Assembly (NCBI RefSeq): GCF_028464225.1
Contig: NZ_JAQPCN010000002.1
Location: 248,001-312,000, forward strand
DNA from: Zeaxanthinibacter sp. PT1
GTDB taxonomy: Bacteria > Bacteroidota > Bacteroidia > Flavobacteriales > Flavobacteriaceae
Direction: 5' to 3'
DNA: 64,000 nucleotides
The notes under the pieces are model-generated. The model did no database searches. It was not told where the DNA came from and saw only the letters and a program-made list of their open reading frames with translations. This document shows positions 26,794 to 36,066 of the stretch, piece by piece; the first letter of the stretch is position 1; the number at the start of each line of letters is the position of its first letter. Both the position numbers and the translations under genes were made by a program.

Positions 26794-27185
26794 TCAGCCT
26801 CTCCAAGCCTGTCCTTAACATATTCAATTTTTGTTTTACCATGAGGTTTCGGCTTGCCGTCCTCTCCCAGGTTGACCATGATAATCTGGTCTATGGTCAG
26901 TATAGTGACCCGGTTCATTTTATTCCGGGCCTCTGCTTTTAGCGTGATAGAACTCTTCCCAAAATGCACCACTTCTATCCCTATTTCGACAATATCACCC
27001 TGCTGTGCTGAGCTCATAAAGTTGATCTCGGACATATATTTGGTGACCACCTTACGGTTTTCTAACTGGATTATACTGTACAATGCTGCCTCTTCGTCTA
27101 TCCAACCAAGTAATCTTCCCCCGAATAGGGTTTCGTTAGCATTCAGATCTTCCGGTTTTACCCATTTTCTCGTGTGAAATCTCAT
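26790..27185 (-). CDS. Hotdog-fold acyl-CoA thioesterase
   Basis: A 131-aa single hotdog-domain thioesterase of the YciA/acyl-CoA hydrolase type, which releases CoA from acyl-CoA. The active-site segment is NANETLFGGRLLGWIDEEAA (helix with catalytic Asp), followed by strands MSEINFMSSAQQGDIVEI. Length is as usual. It faces the dipeptidase gene with a 4-base 3' overlap. Substrate chain length is unknown. Confidence 0.85.
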   Translation of the reverse strand: MRFHTRKWVKPEDLNANETLFGGRLLGWIDEEAALYSIIQLENRKVVTKYMSEINFMSSAQQGDIVEIGIEVVHFGKSSITLKAEARNKMNRVTILTIDQIIMVNLGEDGKPKPHGKTKIEYVKDRLGEAD

Positions 27186-27334
27186 TGGATAAGTCAGATT
27201 TAAGTGTGTTGATTAAAGTCGTAAAGATAGTTATGATTCCTAAAGTTTGTTAAGATGCATTAAACTTTTCTTAAGGCAAAACCGGGCAGAGGCATTATTA
27301 AATAGCTTTATATCAACGAACTAATCCTCAAGCC

Positions 27335-27562
27335 ATGCAAACCGTAGTCAAATATTTTACCGCTGCGATCTTTTCCTTTTTCGGTTATATCGTAACCGGA
27401 GATTCTCGTGAGGCAGCAACCATGATCAATAATTCCTGTGTTACCGAGCAAAGCAGGACATTTTCCCTCAGCAACCAGGGTACGATTACAAACCGGGAGA
27501 TACGGTATATTAATCTCAATCCGGCTGCAACCAACAAAAGCTGTCCCAGCACTACTTGTTGA
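27335..27562 (+). CDS. Small secreted hypothetical protein
   Basis: A 75-aa frame with an N-terminal signal-like segment (KYFTAAIFSFFGYIVTG) followed by a polar mature part with three cysteines (NNSCV, NKSCPSTTC). A weak -7 box, TAGCTTTA, lies at 27303-27310. Its last 11 bases overlap the 3' end of the converging aldehyde dehydrogenase gene. I recognise no family. A 104-codon frame on the opposite strand covers the same bases but lacks any signal or known feature. The gene is plausible but not certain. Confidence 0.4.
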   Translation: MQTVVKYFTAAIFSFFGYIVTGDSREAATMINNSCVTEQSRTFSLSNQGTITNREIRYINLNPAATNKSCPSTTC

Positions 27563-28907
27563 TGTAGACCGTCTTTTTATTGACGAATTCCAGGATTCCG
27601 TGTCTTGATAATTCACGACCATAACCGGAAGTATTTACACCTCCGAACGGAAGCCTGGGATCACTTTTCACCAATTCATTCACGAATACCGCCCCTTCAT
27701 TTAATTGGGGAATCAACCTGTTCACCCTCTTCCTATCCTTAGTGAAGATTGAAACCCCTAAGCCAAATTCTGTGGCATTGGATAGTTCTACAGCCTCATC
27801 TTCACTCCTAAAGCGCGTAATTCCGATGGCAGGCCCAAACGTTTCCTCTTTAAAAACCGGCATCCCAGTTGTAACATCTCCCAGGACAGTAGGTTCAAAA
27901 TACGCGCCTTCTCTCTTACCACCGGCCAGAAGTGCAGCACCCATCGAAACAGAATCGTTAACCTGTTTTTCCAATTCTTCGGCGAGGTCTTCCCTTGCCA
28001 TCACCCCTATAAAAGTACTTTCATCTGAGGGGTCACCGGATTTTAATGAACTTACTTTATCCAGGAATTTTTTAGTGAAGTCATCAGCGATTGCTTCATG
28101 TATCAGTAAACGTTTACCGGCTATACAGCTTTGCCCCGTATTCTGGAATCGCGCCTGAACACAGGTTTCCACAGCAGAATCTAAATCCGCATCATCGAAC
28201 ACTACCAAAGCGTTACTGCCGCCCAGTTCAAGTACCGACTTCTTGATTTCCTGCCCAGCTAATGCAGCCACCGATGATCCAGCGGGTTTACTCCCGGTCA
28301 GGGTAACGGCTTTGACAATAGGATTTTTCAGGATATATTCAATCGCATCACTACCAACCACAAGATGCTGAAAACAACCCTTAGGAAACCCGGTTCTCTC
28401 GAAAACTCTTGTGATCATTTCGGCAGATTTCATCACATTTGAAGCGTGTTTTAACAACCCCACATTGCCGACCATCAAAGCCGGCGCTGCAAAGCGGAAA
28501 ACCTGCCAGAATGGATAATTCCAGGGCATGATCGCCAGTACGACCCCCAGGGGTTCATAGCTTACATAACTCTGGTCAGCATCCGTGTCTATCGTCTCAT
28601 CCGCGAGCTGATTCTCGGCATTATCGGCATAATAAGAACAGACCCAGGCACATTTTTCTATCTCTGCAACGGCTTGCGATATAGGTTTGCCCATTTCCTC
28701 GCTAATGGTACGGGCATATTCATGTTTATTTTTTTTCAATTCTTCTGCGGCCTTGATCAGAAGTGCAGATCGTTTCTCATAGGGGACTCTTTTCCATTCC
28801 CTGGCTGTCTCATCTGCTTGTTTCAACACTTGGTCAATTTGATTTTCTGACCACTCCTCAAATTCGTAGAGTACTTGGTTATTATATGGGTTGACGGACT
28901 TCTTCAT
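27552..28907 (-). CDS. NAD(P)-dependent aldehyde dehydrogenase, succinate-semialdehyde type
   Basis: A 451-aa aldehyde dehydrogenase, most like succinate-semialdehyde dehydrogenases (GabD/YneI class). The nucleotide-binding and catalytic features are MPWNYPFWQ, LTGSKPAG, LELGGSNALVVFDDADL (Glu general base) and FQNTGQSCIAGKR with the catalytic Cys. The C-terminal PFGGVNTSGYGRELSRHGI is typical of the short GabD-like group. It is monocistronic as far as can be seen. The substrate is not proven; broad aldehyde oxidation is possible. Confidence 0.85.
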   Translation of the reverse strand: MKKSVNPYNNQVLYEFEEWSENQIDQVLKQADETAREWKRVPYEKRSALLIKAAEELKKNKHEYARTISEEMGKPISQAVAEIEKCAWVCSYYADNAENQLADETIDTDADQSYVSYEPLGVVLAIMPWNYPFWQVFRFAAPALMVGNVGLLKHASNVMKSAEMITRVFERTGFPKGCFQHLVVGSDAIEYILKNPIVKAVTLTGSKPAGSSVAALAGQEIKKSVLELGGSNALVVFDDADLDSAVETCVQARFQNTGQSCIAGKRLLIHEAIADDFTKKFLDKVSSLKSGDPSDESTFIGVMAREDLAEELEKQVNDSVSMGAALLAGGKREGAYFEPTVLGDVTTGMPVFKEETFGPAIGITRFRSEDEAVELSNATEFGLGVSIFTKDRKRVNRLIPQLNEGAVFVNELVKSDPRLPFGGVNTSGYGRELSRHGILEFVNKKTVYINK

Positions 28908-29098
28908 AAATATCTGTGATTTTTTTAAAGATAAAATTCTGGCCGGCTTTAATGGTTGTCTTCCAAAAGGATTTTTAGTTCAAAACATAGCCCGGCTATG
29001 GCCAAAACTTCTCCACTGTTCATAAACTGGTTAAAAACTAATCGGACAGCCGTCTTTACGAGTCTATTTTCTCTCTAATTTTAAAAAAACCACCTGTG

Positions 29099-29506
29099 AT
29101 GAACAATAGATCAACTGATCTCCTGCGATTCCGTCCAGAGATTCCCTCCGCAAGAATTAACCTGAACACCAGTGATGACGAAAGGTTTCAGAATGCAACC
29201 CTGAGGCCGATCATCAAATTCCAGAACCAACTTCTTATTGCTGCCTTTAAGAATTATATCGCCAAGCATAAGAATGGTTTCTATGAGCTATCGATGGAGC
29301 GAAGGCTCGAATACATCGATAACGCCATCCACAAGGACATCAAATTCCGTAATTCACTAAAAGGAATGCTCATCGGGCAATTCACCGTGGAGGAGTACGA
29401 ATTATATATTCTTAATTCCTCAGCCCTGAACAAACGCATGATGAACATGGTGATTGAACGTCTGAAAGACCAGGTACAGGTCTTTGAATTGGTTCCTTTA
29501 CTTTAA
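29099..29506 (+). CDS. Conserved flavobacterial hypothetical protein
   Basis: A 135-aa protein with no signal or membrane segment. Similar proteins, with LRFRPEIPSA and ERFQNATLRPIIKFQN near the N-terminus and NSSALNKRMMNMVIERLK near the C-terminus, are as I recall widespread in Flavobacteriia and sometimes labelled glyoxalase without good reason. It looks mainly helical. The start is ATG 29099; the preceding codon is GTG. It converges with the DUF2461 gene with a 9-base overlap. Function unknown. Confidence 0.6.
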   Translation: MNNRSTDLLRFRPEIPSARINLNTSDDERFQNATLRPIIKFQNQLLIAAFKNYIAKHKNGFYELSMERRLEYIDNAIHKDIKFRNSLKGMLIGQFTVEEYELYILNSSALNKRMMNMVIERLKDQVQVFELVPLL

Positions 29507-30178
29507 GAGGGACTCCCCGTTTAAGTTGGTGGTGAGGATATCGCTCATCAGGTCAAAATATGGCCTGATGGCTTTAAAGGAACTATTGACATCTTCTATA
29601 AAACCGGGATCCATGACCTCCTTGTCTGTATAATTCTTTACAAAAATGAATTGTTTTTTACGGATAAGGTCAATATCGGGATGCTCTTTATCAAAACCCT
29701 TGGGTGCTGTCTTTAACTCCTCCCCCTGCAGGCTTCCCCATGTTCCCCGTATTCCGGGTGATGTTATAATTTCCCTGAACTCAGAAGCGTCATTCTCAAA
29801 TTCTTTCCTGATCCGTAATAAATCCTCCTTGTTCGGTTCCCAGAAACCCACCGCGATAAATGTTTCCCCCGGTTTGATACGAAGGTAATATCCACCTCTG
29901 CGATGTTCCCCTGCCCTAGCATACGATCCTGCGAAATGCGTTTTATACGGAGTTTTATCTTTAGAAAAGCGCACATCCCTGTAAATGCGAAACATCTTGA
30001 ATTTTTCTATTTCGTCATGCAGACTCATCCTCTGGTGCAAGGAATTATAGAATTCTTTTACAGAGGATTCAACTGCTTTAAATTCTTTTTTGTGTTCTGT
30101 AAACCATTCCCGGTTATTATTTTTAGCCAATCGCTTAAGGAATATAAGCGATTCCTGGGGCACTCTCTCGTTACTCAT
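29498..30178 (-). CDS. DUF2461-family protein
   Basis: A 226-aa protein of the DUF2461 (TIGR02453) family. Diagnostic blocks are FLKRLAKNNNREWFTEHK near the N-terminus, FRIYRDVRFSKDKTPYKTHF in the middle, and GYYLRIKPGETFIAVGFW. Length matches. The biochemical role of the family is unknown to me. It is divergent from cysE, with a short shared promoter region at 30179-30269. Confidence 0.85.
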   Translation of the reverse strand: MSNERVPQESLIFLKRLAKNNNREWFTEHKKEFKAVESSVKEFYNSLHQRMSLHDEIEKFKMFRIYRDVRFSKDKTPYKTHFAGSYARAGEHRRGGYYLRIKPGETFIAVGFWEPNKEDLLRIRKEFENDASEFREIITSPGIRGTWGSLQGEELKTAPKGFDKEHPDIDLIRKKQFIFVKNYTDKEVMDPGFIEDVNSSFKAIRPYFDLMSDILTTNLNGESLLK

Positions 30179-30269
30179 ACCACATAATCTGTTTAATTTA
30201 GTTTAAAGTTAACCAATTTGAAAGGCCTCCTTTTTATTAATTGGTTAATTTTGAGTGTTAAAAAGAATT

Positions 30270-31064
30270 ATGGATAAGGATGATATAGTCCGTAAAATAA
30301 AGGACCACAAGAAACAACCCAACCTTCGTTTCCGATTGAAAACCGAGGTTGAGACATTTTCCAATAAACTCTTCCTCTGCCTCTTTGATATAGAGACACC
30401 GGTAGAGACCAGCCTGCAGCAACTGGAGGAGCAATTCAGCACCCTGGCAGAACTCGCATGCTGGGATCCGGAGAATTCCTGCAAAGAACTTTGGGGACAA
30501 TACCTTGGGAAATTACCGGGAATCCTGGAAAAACTCAATTTAGATGCTGAAGCCATCGCCGATTGTGATCCTGCCTCCCTTTCCCTGGAAGAGGTATACA
30601 TGGCCTATCCCGGGTTTTACGCTATTGCCATCTACAGGCTGGCGCACGAGTTATATAACTATGGTTTTCCCCTTGTCCCACGGCTAATGACAGAATATGC
30701 CCATAGTAAGACCGGGGTGGATATCAATCCCGGGGCTCGTATCGGGAATTCATTTTTTATCGATCATGCCACAGGGGTGGTCATCGGGGAGACAGCGGTA
30801 ATCCACGATCATGTGAAGATTTACCAGGGAGTTACTCTTGGGGCTCTTTACGTGGCTAAAAACCTCGAAAAGACAAAAAGACACCCCACCATTGAAAACA
30901 ACGTTACTATCTATGCCAATGCCACCATTTTAGGTGGAAATACAATTATTGGTGAGAATTCGGTGATCGGGGGGAATGCATGGGTCACCTCTTCGGTCCC
31001 ACCAAATTCTACAGTATTCCACAGCCCGGAAATTAAAATCAAAACACTTCCCAATGTCCCATAG
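30270..31064 (+). CDS. cysE: Serine O-acetyltransferase
   Basis: Makes O-acetylserine from serine and acetyl-CoA, the first step of cysteine synthesis. The 264-aa protein has an N-terminal helical domain and a left-handed beta-helix of hexapeptide repeats (DINPGARIGNSFFIDHATGV, IGETAVIHDHVKIYQGVTLG, NATILGGNTIIGENSVIGGN), with the catalytic His in FIDHATG. The start is ATG 30270; GTG 30255 is less likely. It overlaps the cysM start by 11 bases, so the two enzymes of the pathway are coupled. Confidence 0.92.
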   Translation: MDKDDIVRKIKDHKKQPNLRFRLKTEVETFSNKLFLCLFDIETPVETSLQQLEEQFSTLAELACWDPENSCKELWGQYLGKLPGILEKLNLDAEAIADCDPASLSLEEVYMAYPGFYAIAIYRLAHELYNYGFPLVPRLMTEYAHSKTGVDINPGARIGNSFFIDHATGVVIGETAVIHDHVKIYQGVTLGALYVAKNLEKTKRHPTIENNVTIYANATILGGNTIIGENSVIGGNAWVTSSVPPNSTVFHSPEIKIKTLPNVP

Positions 31065-31938
31065 TTTGACCGATTTGATCGGAAATACTCCCCTTGTACT
31101 TTCCACCCATTTAAATACGAATAAGAACGTAAAATTATATTTTAAACTGGAGGGGCAGAACCCCGGGGGCAGTGTAAAAGATCGTGCGGCCCTGTTTATG
31201 ATCAAAAATGGCCTGGAGCGTGGTACGCTTACAAAAAACACCAAACTTATAGAGGCAACCAGTGGGAATACAGGAATTGCCCTGGCCATGATCGCGGGAA
31301 TTTACGGCCTTCAGATCGAATTGGTCATGCCCGAGAACGCCACTAAAGAACGAGTACAGACCATGAGGGCTTATGGGGCTAAGGTGACCCTTACATCAGC
31401 AGATATCGGGATAGAAGGTGCCCGGGATTATGCCGAAGCTAAAGCTGAAGAACCCGGTTATGTGATGTTAAACCAGTTTGGGAACGATGATAACTGGCGC
31501 GCACACTACCATACTACAGGGCCGGAAATATGGAATGCTACAGGTAAAAAAATCACTCATTTTGTATCCTCCATGGGGACCACGGGTACCATTATGGGAA
31601 CGTCAACTTACCTAAAAGAAAAGAATCCCGATATCCAGATCGTTGGAGTACAGCCGACCGAGGATTCCAGTATCCCGGGCATCCGGAGATGGCCGGAGGC
31701 TTACCTCCCCAAAATATATAACCCAAAGAAAGTGGATCGTATCCTGGATGTCAGTGAAACCGATGCCCGTGAAATGGCCAATATTCTTGCGGCCAAGGAA
31801 GGTATCTTTGCCGGTATGAGCAGCGGAGGAGCTACCGCGGCAGCATTGAGACTCGCACAGGAGTTAGAACAAGGGGTGATCGTAAGCATTATCTGTGATC
31901 GCGGTGACCGTTATTTGTCCTCGGATCTGTTCCAATAA
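31054..31938 (+). CDS. cysM: Cysteine synthase B (O-acetylserine sulfhydrylase)
   Basis: A PLP enzyme that turns O-acetylserine and sulfide (or thiosulfate) into cysteine. The PLP lysine is in GGSVKDRAA, the substrate loop in EATSGNTGIALA, and the phosphate-binding loop in SSMGTTGTIMG. The 294-aa length and the RRWPEAYLP segment favour CysM over CysK. The start at ATG 31054 lies inside the end of cysE; the in-frame extension upstream is only the shadow of cysE. A terminator follows directly, so cysE-cysM is a two-gene operon. Confidence 0.9.
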   Translation: MSHSLTDLIGNTPLVLSTHLNTNKNVKLYFKLEGQNPGGSVKDRAALFMIKNGLERGTLTKNTKLIEATSGNTGIALAMIAGIYGLQIELVMPENATKERVQTMRAYGAKVTLTSADIGIEGARDYAEAKAEEPGYVMLNQFGNDDNWRAHYHTTGPEIWNATGKKITHFVSSMGTTGTIMGTSTYLKEKNPDIQIVGVQPTEDSSIPGIRRWPEAYLPKIYNPKKVDRILDVSETDAREMANILAAKEGIFAGMSSGGATAAALRLAQELEQGVIVSIICDRGDRYLSSDLFQ

Positions 31939-31964
31939 AAAAGAGCACAAATCGTGCTCTTTTT
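31936..31964 (+). terminator. Rho-independent terminator of cysE-cysM
   Basis: An AAAAAGAGCAC / GTGCTCTTTTT stem with an AAATC loop starts at the cysM stop codon. The A-rich 5' arm may also let it work on the opposite strand. Confidence 0.85.
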
Positions 31965-31996
31965 CATGGTTGTTATCCAGTCCTAATTATCAGCTT

Positions 31997-32590
31997 TTAT
32001 TTGTCTGATTTCTTAGTGTCATTGTCATTTTTACCGGTATTCAGATCTTCATAAGTTTCTATAAAGAACTCAACTTCTTTTCCATTCTTGTCGGTAAATA
32101 CATAAGAGTCCTTATCATCCGGCATAGCGTCTTTAGGGATGCTCTTGTCTTCCAGGATTTCCAGGTTTTCACCATTCTCCAGGGCAACCAGGATTTCATC
32201 TTTATCGCTTACCAAAACAAAATCTGATGTTTCCTCGGCATTATATCGGAAACTGATCCGTTCATCATAGGCGTCGTCGGAATCGTTATCAATCTCTACG
32301 GTCTTCATCACCTGTTTCTTTGGGAGAATCCTCTTTTGATTGATATCGTTACTGTCCTTATCGGATAACATTACGGCCATTTTCTTTTCCGTGCTGATCC
32401 TTACAGAATTTTTGATGACCTCGTTATTTCTCCACAACTTGTACGTTTTCTGTGTAGACTCCGAGGCTATCTCTTCCTGTTGATCCATGACATTTTTATC
32501 CGGGCTTTTTTGGGCTCCCGCGGTATAAGCGGTCATGGCAAAAGCACCGGTCATTAATAAAGCTATTCGTATATTTTTTAAATTTTTCAT
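31997..32590 (-). CDS. Secreted hypothetical protein, acidic/charged
   Basis: A 197-aa protein with a signal peptide (about residues 1-26, cleavage near TAGAQ). The mature part is rich in Asp, Glu and Lys, with several short strands predicted (VRISTEKKMAVMLS, RISFRYNAEETSDFVLVSD, KEVEFFIETYEDL). There is no recognised domain. It faces the cysM terminator and lies downstream of dps on the same strand with an 80-base gap, so a stress-linked role is possible but unsupported. Function unknown. Confidence 0.6.
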   Translation of the reverse strand: MKNLKNIRIALLMTGAFAMTAYTAGAQKSPDKNVMDQQEEIASESTQKTYKLWRNNEVIKNSVRISTEKKMAVMLSDKDSNDINQKRILPKKQVMKTVEIDNDSDDAYDERISFRYNAEETSDFVLVSDKDEILVALENGENLEILEDKSIPKDAMPDDKDSYVFTDKNGKEVEFFIETYEDLNTGKNDNDTKKSDK

Positions 32591-32670
32591 TTGTCTTGTT
32601 TTAGGATTAAATAATCAGTTATCATTCATCTGCTTGCCGCTCAAGGCAAGGCTCATGGCCTACTAGTGCA

Positions 32671-33174
32671 TTATTGTACTAAATCTGCACTTTTCAGGCG
32701 CTCTTCATTTTCTTTATTCCATGCATCCAACATCCAGCTGGTTTTTTCCATTTCCCTGATGTAAGCCCCTATCAGGTCAATAGTACCTTCATCACTGATA
32801 GCGTCTGCTTCAGATACCACTTTGGACATTTGTTTTAACAAAATGCCATGAGCTTCTAAGATTTCTTCCACCATTTCAGTGTCTCTCAGGTTCCGGGTAC
32901 TCTCCTCTATATTAGATGTTTTCAAATATTCGGTATAATTGCTCATGGGATGGTACCGCAGGGTTAATATTCGTTCCGCGATCTCGTCAATTTTTATCCG
33001 GGCGTCCGAATATAATTCCTCGAATTTTTCGTGCAAGTCAAAAAAATTCCTGCCTAAGATATTCCAGTGAAAATTGCGGAGTTTTTGATAATATAAATGG
33101 TAATCTGCCAGCAGTGTATTAAGTTCAACCACCACGGGCAATAATTTTTCTTCGCTGATATTTAAGTAATTCAT
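32671..33174 (-). CDS. dps: Dps-family DNA-protection ferritin
   Basis: A 167-aa Dps protein, which forms a dodecamer that oxidises and stores iron and protects DNA in oxidative stress. The ferroxidase residues are seen in NFHWNILGRNFFDLHEKFEE and DEIAERI (His, His, Asp, Glu), with a four-helix layout through the rest. Length is typical. The long leader upstream (about 145 bases) may carry regulation. Confidence 0.9.
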   Translation of the reverse strand: MNYLNISEEKLLPVVVELNTLLADYHLYYQKLRNFHWNILGRNFFDLHEKFEELYSDARIKIDEIAERILTLRYHPMSNYTEYLKTSNIEESTRNLRDTEMVEEILEAHGILLKQMSKVVSEADAISDEGTIDLIGAYIREMEKTSWMLDAWNKENEERLKSADLVQ

Positions 33175-33324
33175 CGTTTTAAAAAGCTGTTTTTATAAAT
33201 GTTGGGTGACTATGCATTGGAAATAGAGATCGTGCATAGTGGCCACAAAAGGCCTTTTAAGTATAGGCAGAACGCCAATTTCAGGGAGTTTACAACCCCT
33301 ATTGGTCTCTAATAATACACTAAG

Positions 33325-33352
33325 AATATAAGCCTGAGACAGCCTGTGTCAA
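33325..33352 (-). promoter_or_regulatory. Candidate dps promoter
   Basis: On the minus strand TTGACA, 16 bases, then TATATT. Read in the Bacteroidota way it is TTG, 19 bases, TATATTCT. It would give a leader of about 145 bases. Tentative. Confidence 0.35.
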
Positions 33353-33402
33353 GGGATTTAACGGGCTTTAACCCTTTTTGAGAATTCTTAACATAATGAA
33401 TG

Positions 33403-34506
33403 TTAAATCCATCGCTTCCTTTTAAAGAAAATTAACATTCCTACCAGGATTACCAACATTATACCCAGTACTACTGAATAACCATAACGCCAATCTAGTT
33501 CTGGCATATGTTCAAAATTCATCCCATATATTCCGGCGATAAATGTAAGTGGAATAAATATAGAAGCCATAATCGTCAGGACTTTCATCACTTCGTTCAT
33601 CTTATTACTAACGCTGGTCATATACATTTCCATCAGGCTGATAGACATTTCCCGGTAGATCTGTAAGCTCTCGTTAATCTCGATGCAATGATCCAAGGCG
33701 TCGCGAAGGTACAGCCTGGTATCCTTGGAGATCAATGGATTTTCAGTATTAATCAGGCGCTGTATCATTTCCTTAACCGGAAAAATCCATTTATGGAGTC
33801 GGATAACTTCTTTTTTAACATCCTGTATTTTCCTTGCCGTTTCAGGTTTAGGGTCGTAATAGACTTCATCTTCGAGGCTGTCAATCCGCTCAAATATATT
33901 CTCAACCACTTCAAAATAACTGTCTACTACGGCATCAATAAGTGCAAAGAACAAGTAATCTGCTCCTTTAGCTCTAATCTTTCCTGTCCTGCTGCGAAGT
34001 CTTTCCCTTACCCCGTTAAATACATCACCTTCCAGCTCCTGGAATACTAGAACGTTATGTTGAAATAGTGTCAAAGCGATATGTTCTACGACCATTTGCT
34101 GGTTGTCATCCAGGTATAGCATTTTAAAAACTCCGAAGATGTAATTATCGTATTCATCGATCTTGGGTCGTTGCTGGGTATTAATGGCATCTTCGAGCAC
34201 CAGGTTATTGATCTCGAATTTTTTCCCCAGTTCCGCGATAAACTTTTCATCACTGATCCCAAGAATATCTATCCAGGCCGTAGTACTACTGTCTTTTTGT
34301 TTATCCAGTTCCGTTACGGGCGCAAGACTGTATTCTTGTATGTCGTCCCAGTTGTATTCCATGATGTTAACAGAGCTGGTCATGCCCTCCCTATCCCCTA
34401 CATAAATGATGGTTCCCGGAGCTTTACCTTTCTTCTGGAAGATCTTCCTGGGTCTGATAGGCTTAGTTTTAAAATTATATTTTCGCTTGCTCTTTTTCTT
34501 GGTCAT
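33403..34506 (-). CDS. corA: Magnesium/cobalt transporter CorA
   Basis: A CorA-type divalent-cation channel of 367 aa. A large cytoplasmic N-terminal domain (about 1-300) ends in two membrane helices; the signature YGMNFEHMPEL (GMN motif) lies in the loop between them, with RYGYSVVLGIMLVILVGMLIFF as the second helix region. The basic N-terminus and C-terminal KRKRWI are cytoplasmic. Length is as usual. It follows truA on the minus strand with a 40-base gap. Confidence 0.93.
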   Translation of the reverse strand: MTKKKSKRKYNFKTKPIRPRKIFQKKGKAPGTIIYVGDREGMTSSVNIMEYNWDDIQEYSLAPVTELDKQKDSSTTAWIDILGISDEKFIAELGKKFEINNLVLEDAINTQQRPKIDEYDNYIFGVFKMLYLDDNQQMVVEHIALTLFQHNVLVFQELEGDVFNGVRERLRSRTGKIRAKGADYLFFALIDAVVDSYFEVVENIFERIDSLEDEVYYDPKPETARKIQDVKKEVIRLHKWIFPVKEMIQRLINTENPLISKDTRLYLRDALDHCIEINESLQIYREMSISLMEMYMTSVSNKMNEVMKVLTIMASIFIPLTFIAGIYGMNFEHMPELDWRYGYSVVLGIMLVILVGMLIFFKRKRWI

Positions 34507-34546
34507 GGACAGTAATTTTTATAAAGATAAAAAAGAAGGCTTTGGT

Positions 34547-35323
34547 TCATTCAAAATCCAGGCGGTTAAGTGATAATCCCGATCCCGGGGCCACATAGGT
34601 CCAGCGGGTGTCGTTACCTGGCTTTAAGGATTTGGTAAGCTGGTCCAAGGTGATGTTACCCCGTCCAAGTTCTATCAAGGCGCCCATGATCATACGTACC
34701 TGGTACCGCATAAACCCCTCCGCCCTAATTTGTAAGAGGTAGGATTCTTCAGGGAAAAAATTGGCCTGCCATTGATCGTTAGCGCCCAGCTCGCAAAAAG
34801 TTACAGTTCTGCTCGTATCTTTCTCTCCAGTTTGTTTTACAGTATAGGCACTGAAATCATGTGTTCCCACAAAAAGCGGAGCCGCCTCGATCATTAATGA
34901 AATATCCAGGTGCTCATGGATACAGGCCATCATGGGGGCGCAGAAGGGGTGTATCTTTTCACCATGAGCAAATAGATAGGCATACTCCTTCATGCTACTG
35001 TCCTTTATAATATTGAAGGCAGGCGTCACCGGTTGAACACTCATGGCCCGGATATCCGGTGGCAGGTTCTGGTTGAGCAAACGCAAGAAATCCTCGAGTG
35101 GCATGGGCAATTCATCCTCCAGGTAAAGGGCCACCGCGGCATCAAGAGCAGAAACTTTGGCATCCGTCCGGCCGGAGGCCAGTATCCTGAAAGGTTTTTG
35201 CCCCAGCACAAATTTCATGGTTTTATGCACCATGCCTTCTACAGTTTTCTGGGAGGGTTGCCGCTGCCAGCCGCTGTACCTGAAACCGAGGTACTGCAAT
35301 CGTATAACGTACTGATGTTTCAT
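34547..35323 (-). CDS. truA: tRNA pseudouridine(38-40) synthase
   Basis: TruA modifies uridines 38-40 in the anticodon arm of tRNAs. The 258-aa protein has the catalytic Asp in ASGRTDAKVSALD, plus QYLGFRYSGWQRQ at the N-terminus, GTHDFSAY and RAEGFMRYQVRMIMGALIELGRG towards the end. Nothing unusual is seen. Confidence 0.93.
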   Translation of the reverse strand: MKHQYVIRLQYLGFRYSGWQRQPSQKTVEGMVHKTMKFVLGQKPFRILASGRTDAKVSALDAAVALYLEDELPMPLEDFLRLLNQNLPPDIRAMSVQPVTPAFNIIKDSSMKEYAYLFAHGEKIHPFCAPMMACIHEHLDISLMIEAAPLFVGTHDFSAYTVKQTGEKDTSRTVTFCELGANDQWQANFFPEESYLLQIRAEGFMRYQVRMIMGALIELGRGNITLDQLTKSLKPGNDTRWTYVAPGSGLSLNRLDFE

Positions 35324-35553
35324 CGTTTAAATGGACGTAAGTATCTCATGACTTTCTAAAGTCGGCTCACAGTATATAGATTATTTTTTATTTTAGGTGT
35401 TTAATGCCTTGAATGTTAAGAATCCTTTTTGTTACGGCCGAGTTTTCCTGAAGCTCGTAATAAGAATTCTAAAATGTTGGATGGTTTTAAAATAAAGAAA
35501 AATGCGTTCCGTTTTATCACCGAACTAAACATACAGATTATTTCAGTTGTCTT

Positions 35554-36036
35554 ATGCAATACCTCTATTCTATTCTTGGCTGGAAACGCTGCCTGATACT
35601 TTCAATAGGTGTTTTAGCTTTACTGATCATCCTAAATTTTTATGGATTATACTCCAACCGCTTTTATTTTTTAAAACTGGATAACTATATTTTCCCCCTG
35701 CTGAGCCTGTTACATTTTACATTCCTGTATGTATTCTGGTTTAAGATCAAAGAACAGGAATTTCCTGATCCCCGGATGCGTAACCTGGAGTACAGCCTGT
35801 ACGTAATCTTTGTCATTTACGTCTTTAACACCCTGGAGACTGGGAAAATCCTATTAAGTCATCACGAATATTCTCAACACCTTATTCCCCCTACCTTCTT
35901 CCCTGTCGGCGGAGTGATCATTGCACTGCAATGTTTGTTACTGCTCCTTACCCTGGTCACTTTTGGTCATAGAAAAAGAATGATCGGTGATTATAAAACG
36001 GATTACCTGGATGATCACCTGGAACCCTGGGATTAA
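35554..36036 (+). CDS. Small four-helix membrane protein
   Basis: A 160-aa hydrophobic protein with about four membrane helices (residues 14-34, 44-65, 85-105, 120-140) and charged ends. I recognise no domain. It stands alone and converges with the AAA ATPase gene 31 bases away. Function unknown. Confidence 0.6.
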   Translation: MQYLYSILGWKRCLILSIGVLALLIILNFYGLYSNRFYFLKLDNYIFPLLSLLHFTFLYVFWFKIKEQEFPDPRMRNLEYSLYVIFVIYVFNTLETGKILLSHHEYSQHLIPPTFFPVGGVIIALQCLLLLLTLVTFGHRKRMIGDYKTDYLDDHLEPWD

Positions 36037-36066
36037 GAAACCCGGCCAAGGACCGGGTCGTAAGAA

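Noticed and set aside
27308-27622. 104-codon frame on the minus strand.
   Set aside because: It overlaps the end of the aldehyde dehydrogenase and the plus-strand small secreted frame and has no signal, domain or promoter.
32640-32662. Hairpin CTTGCC / GGCAAG after dps as a terminator.
   Set aside because: No T run follows on the minus strand.
36037-36062. Hairpin ACCCGG / CCGGGT between converging genes as a terminator.
   Set aside because: No T run on either strand.
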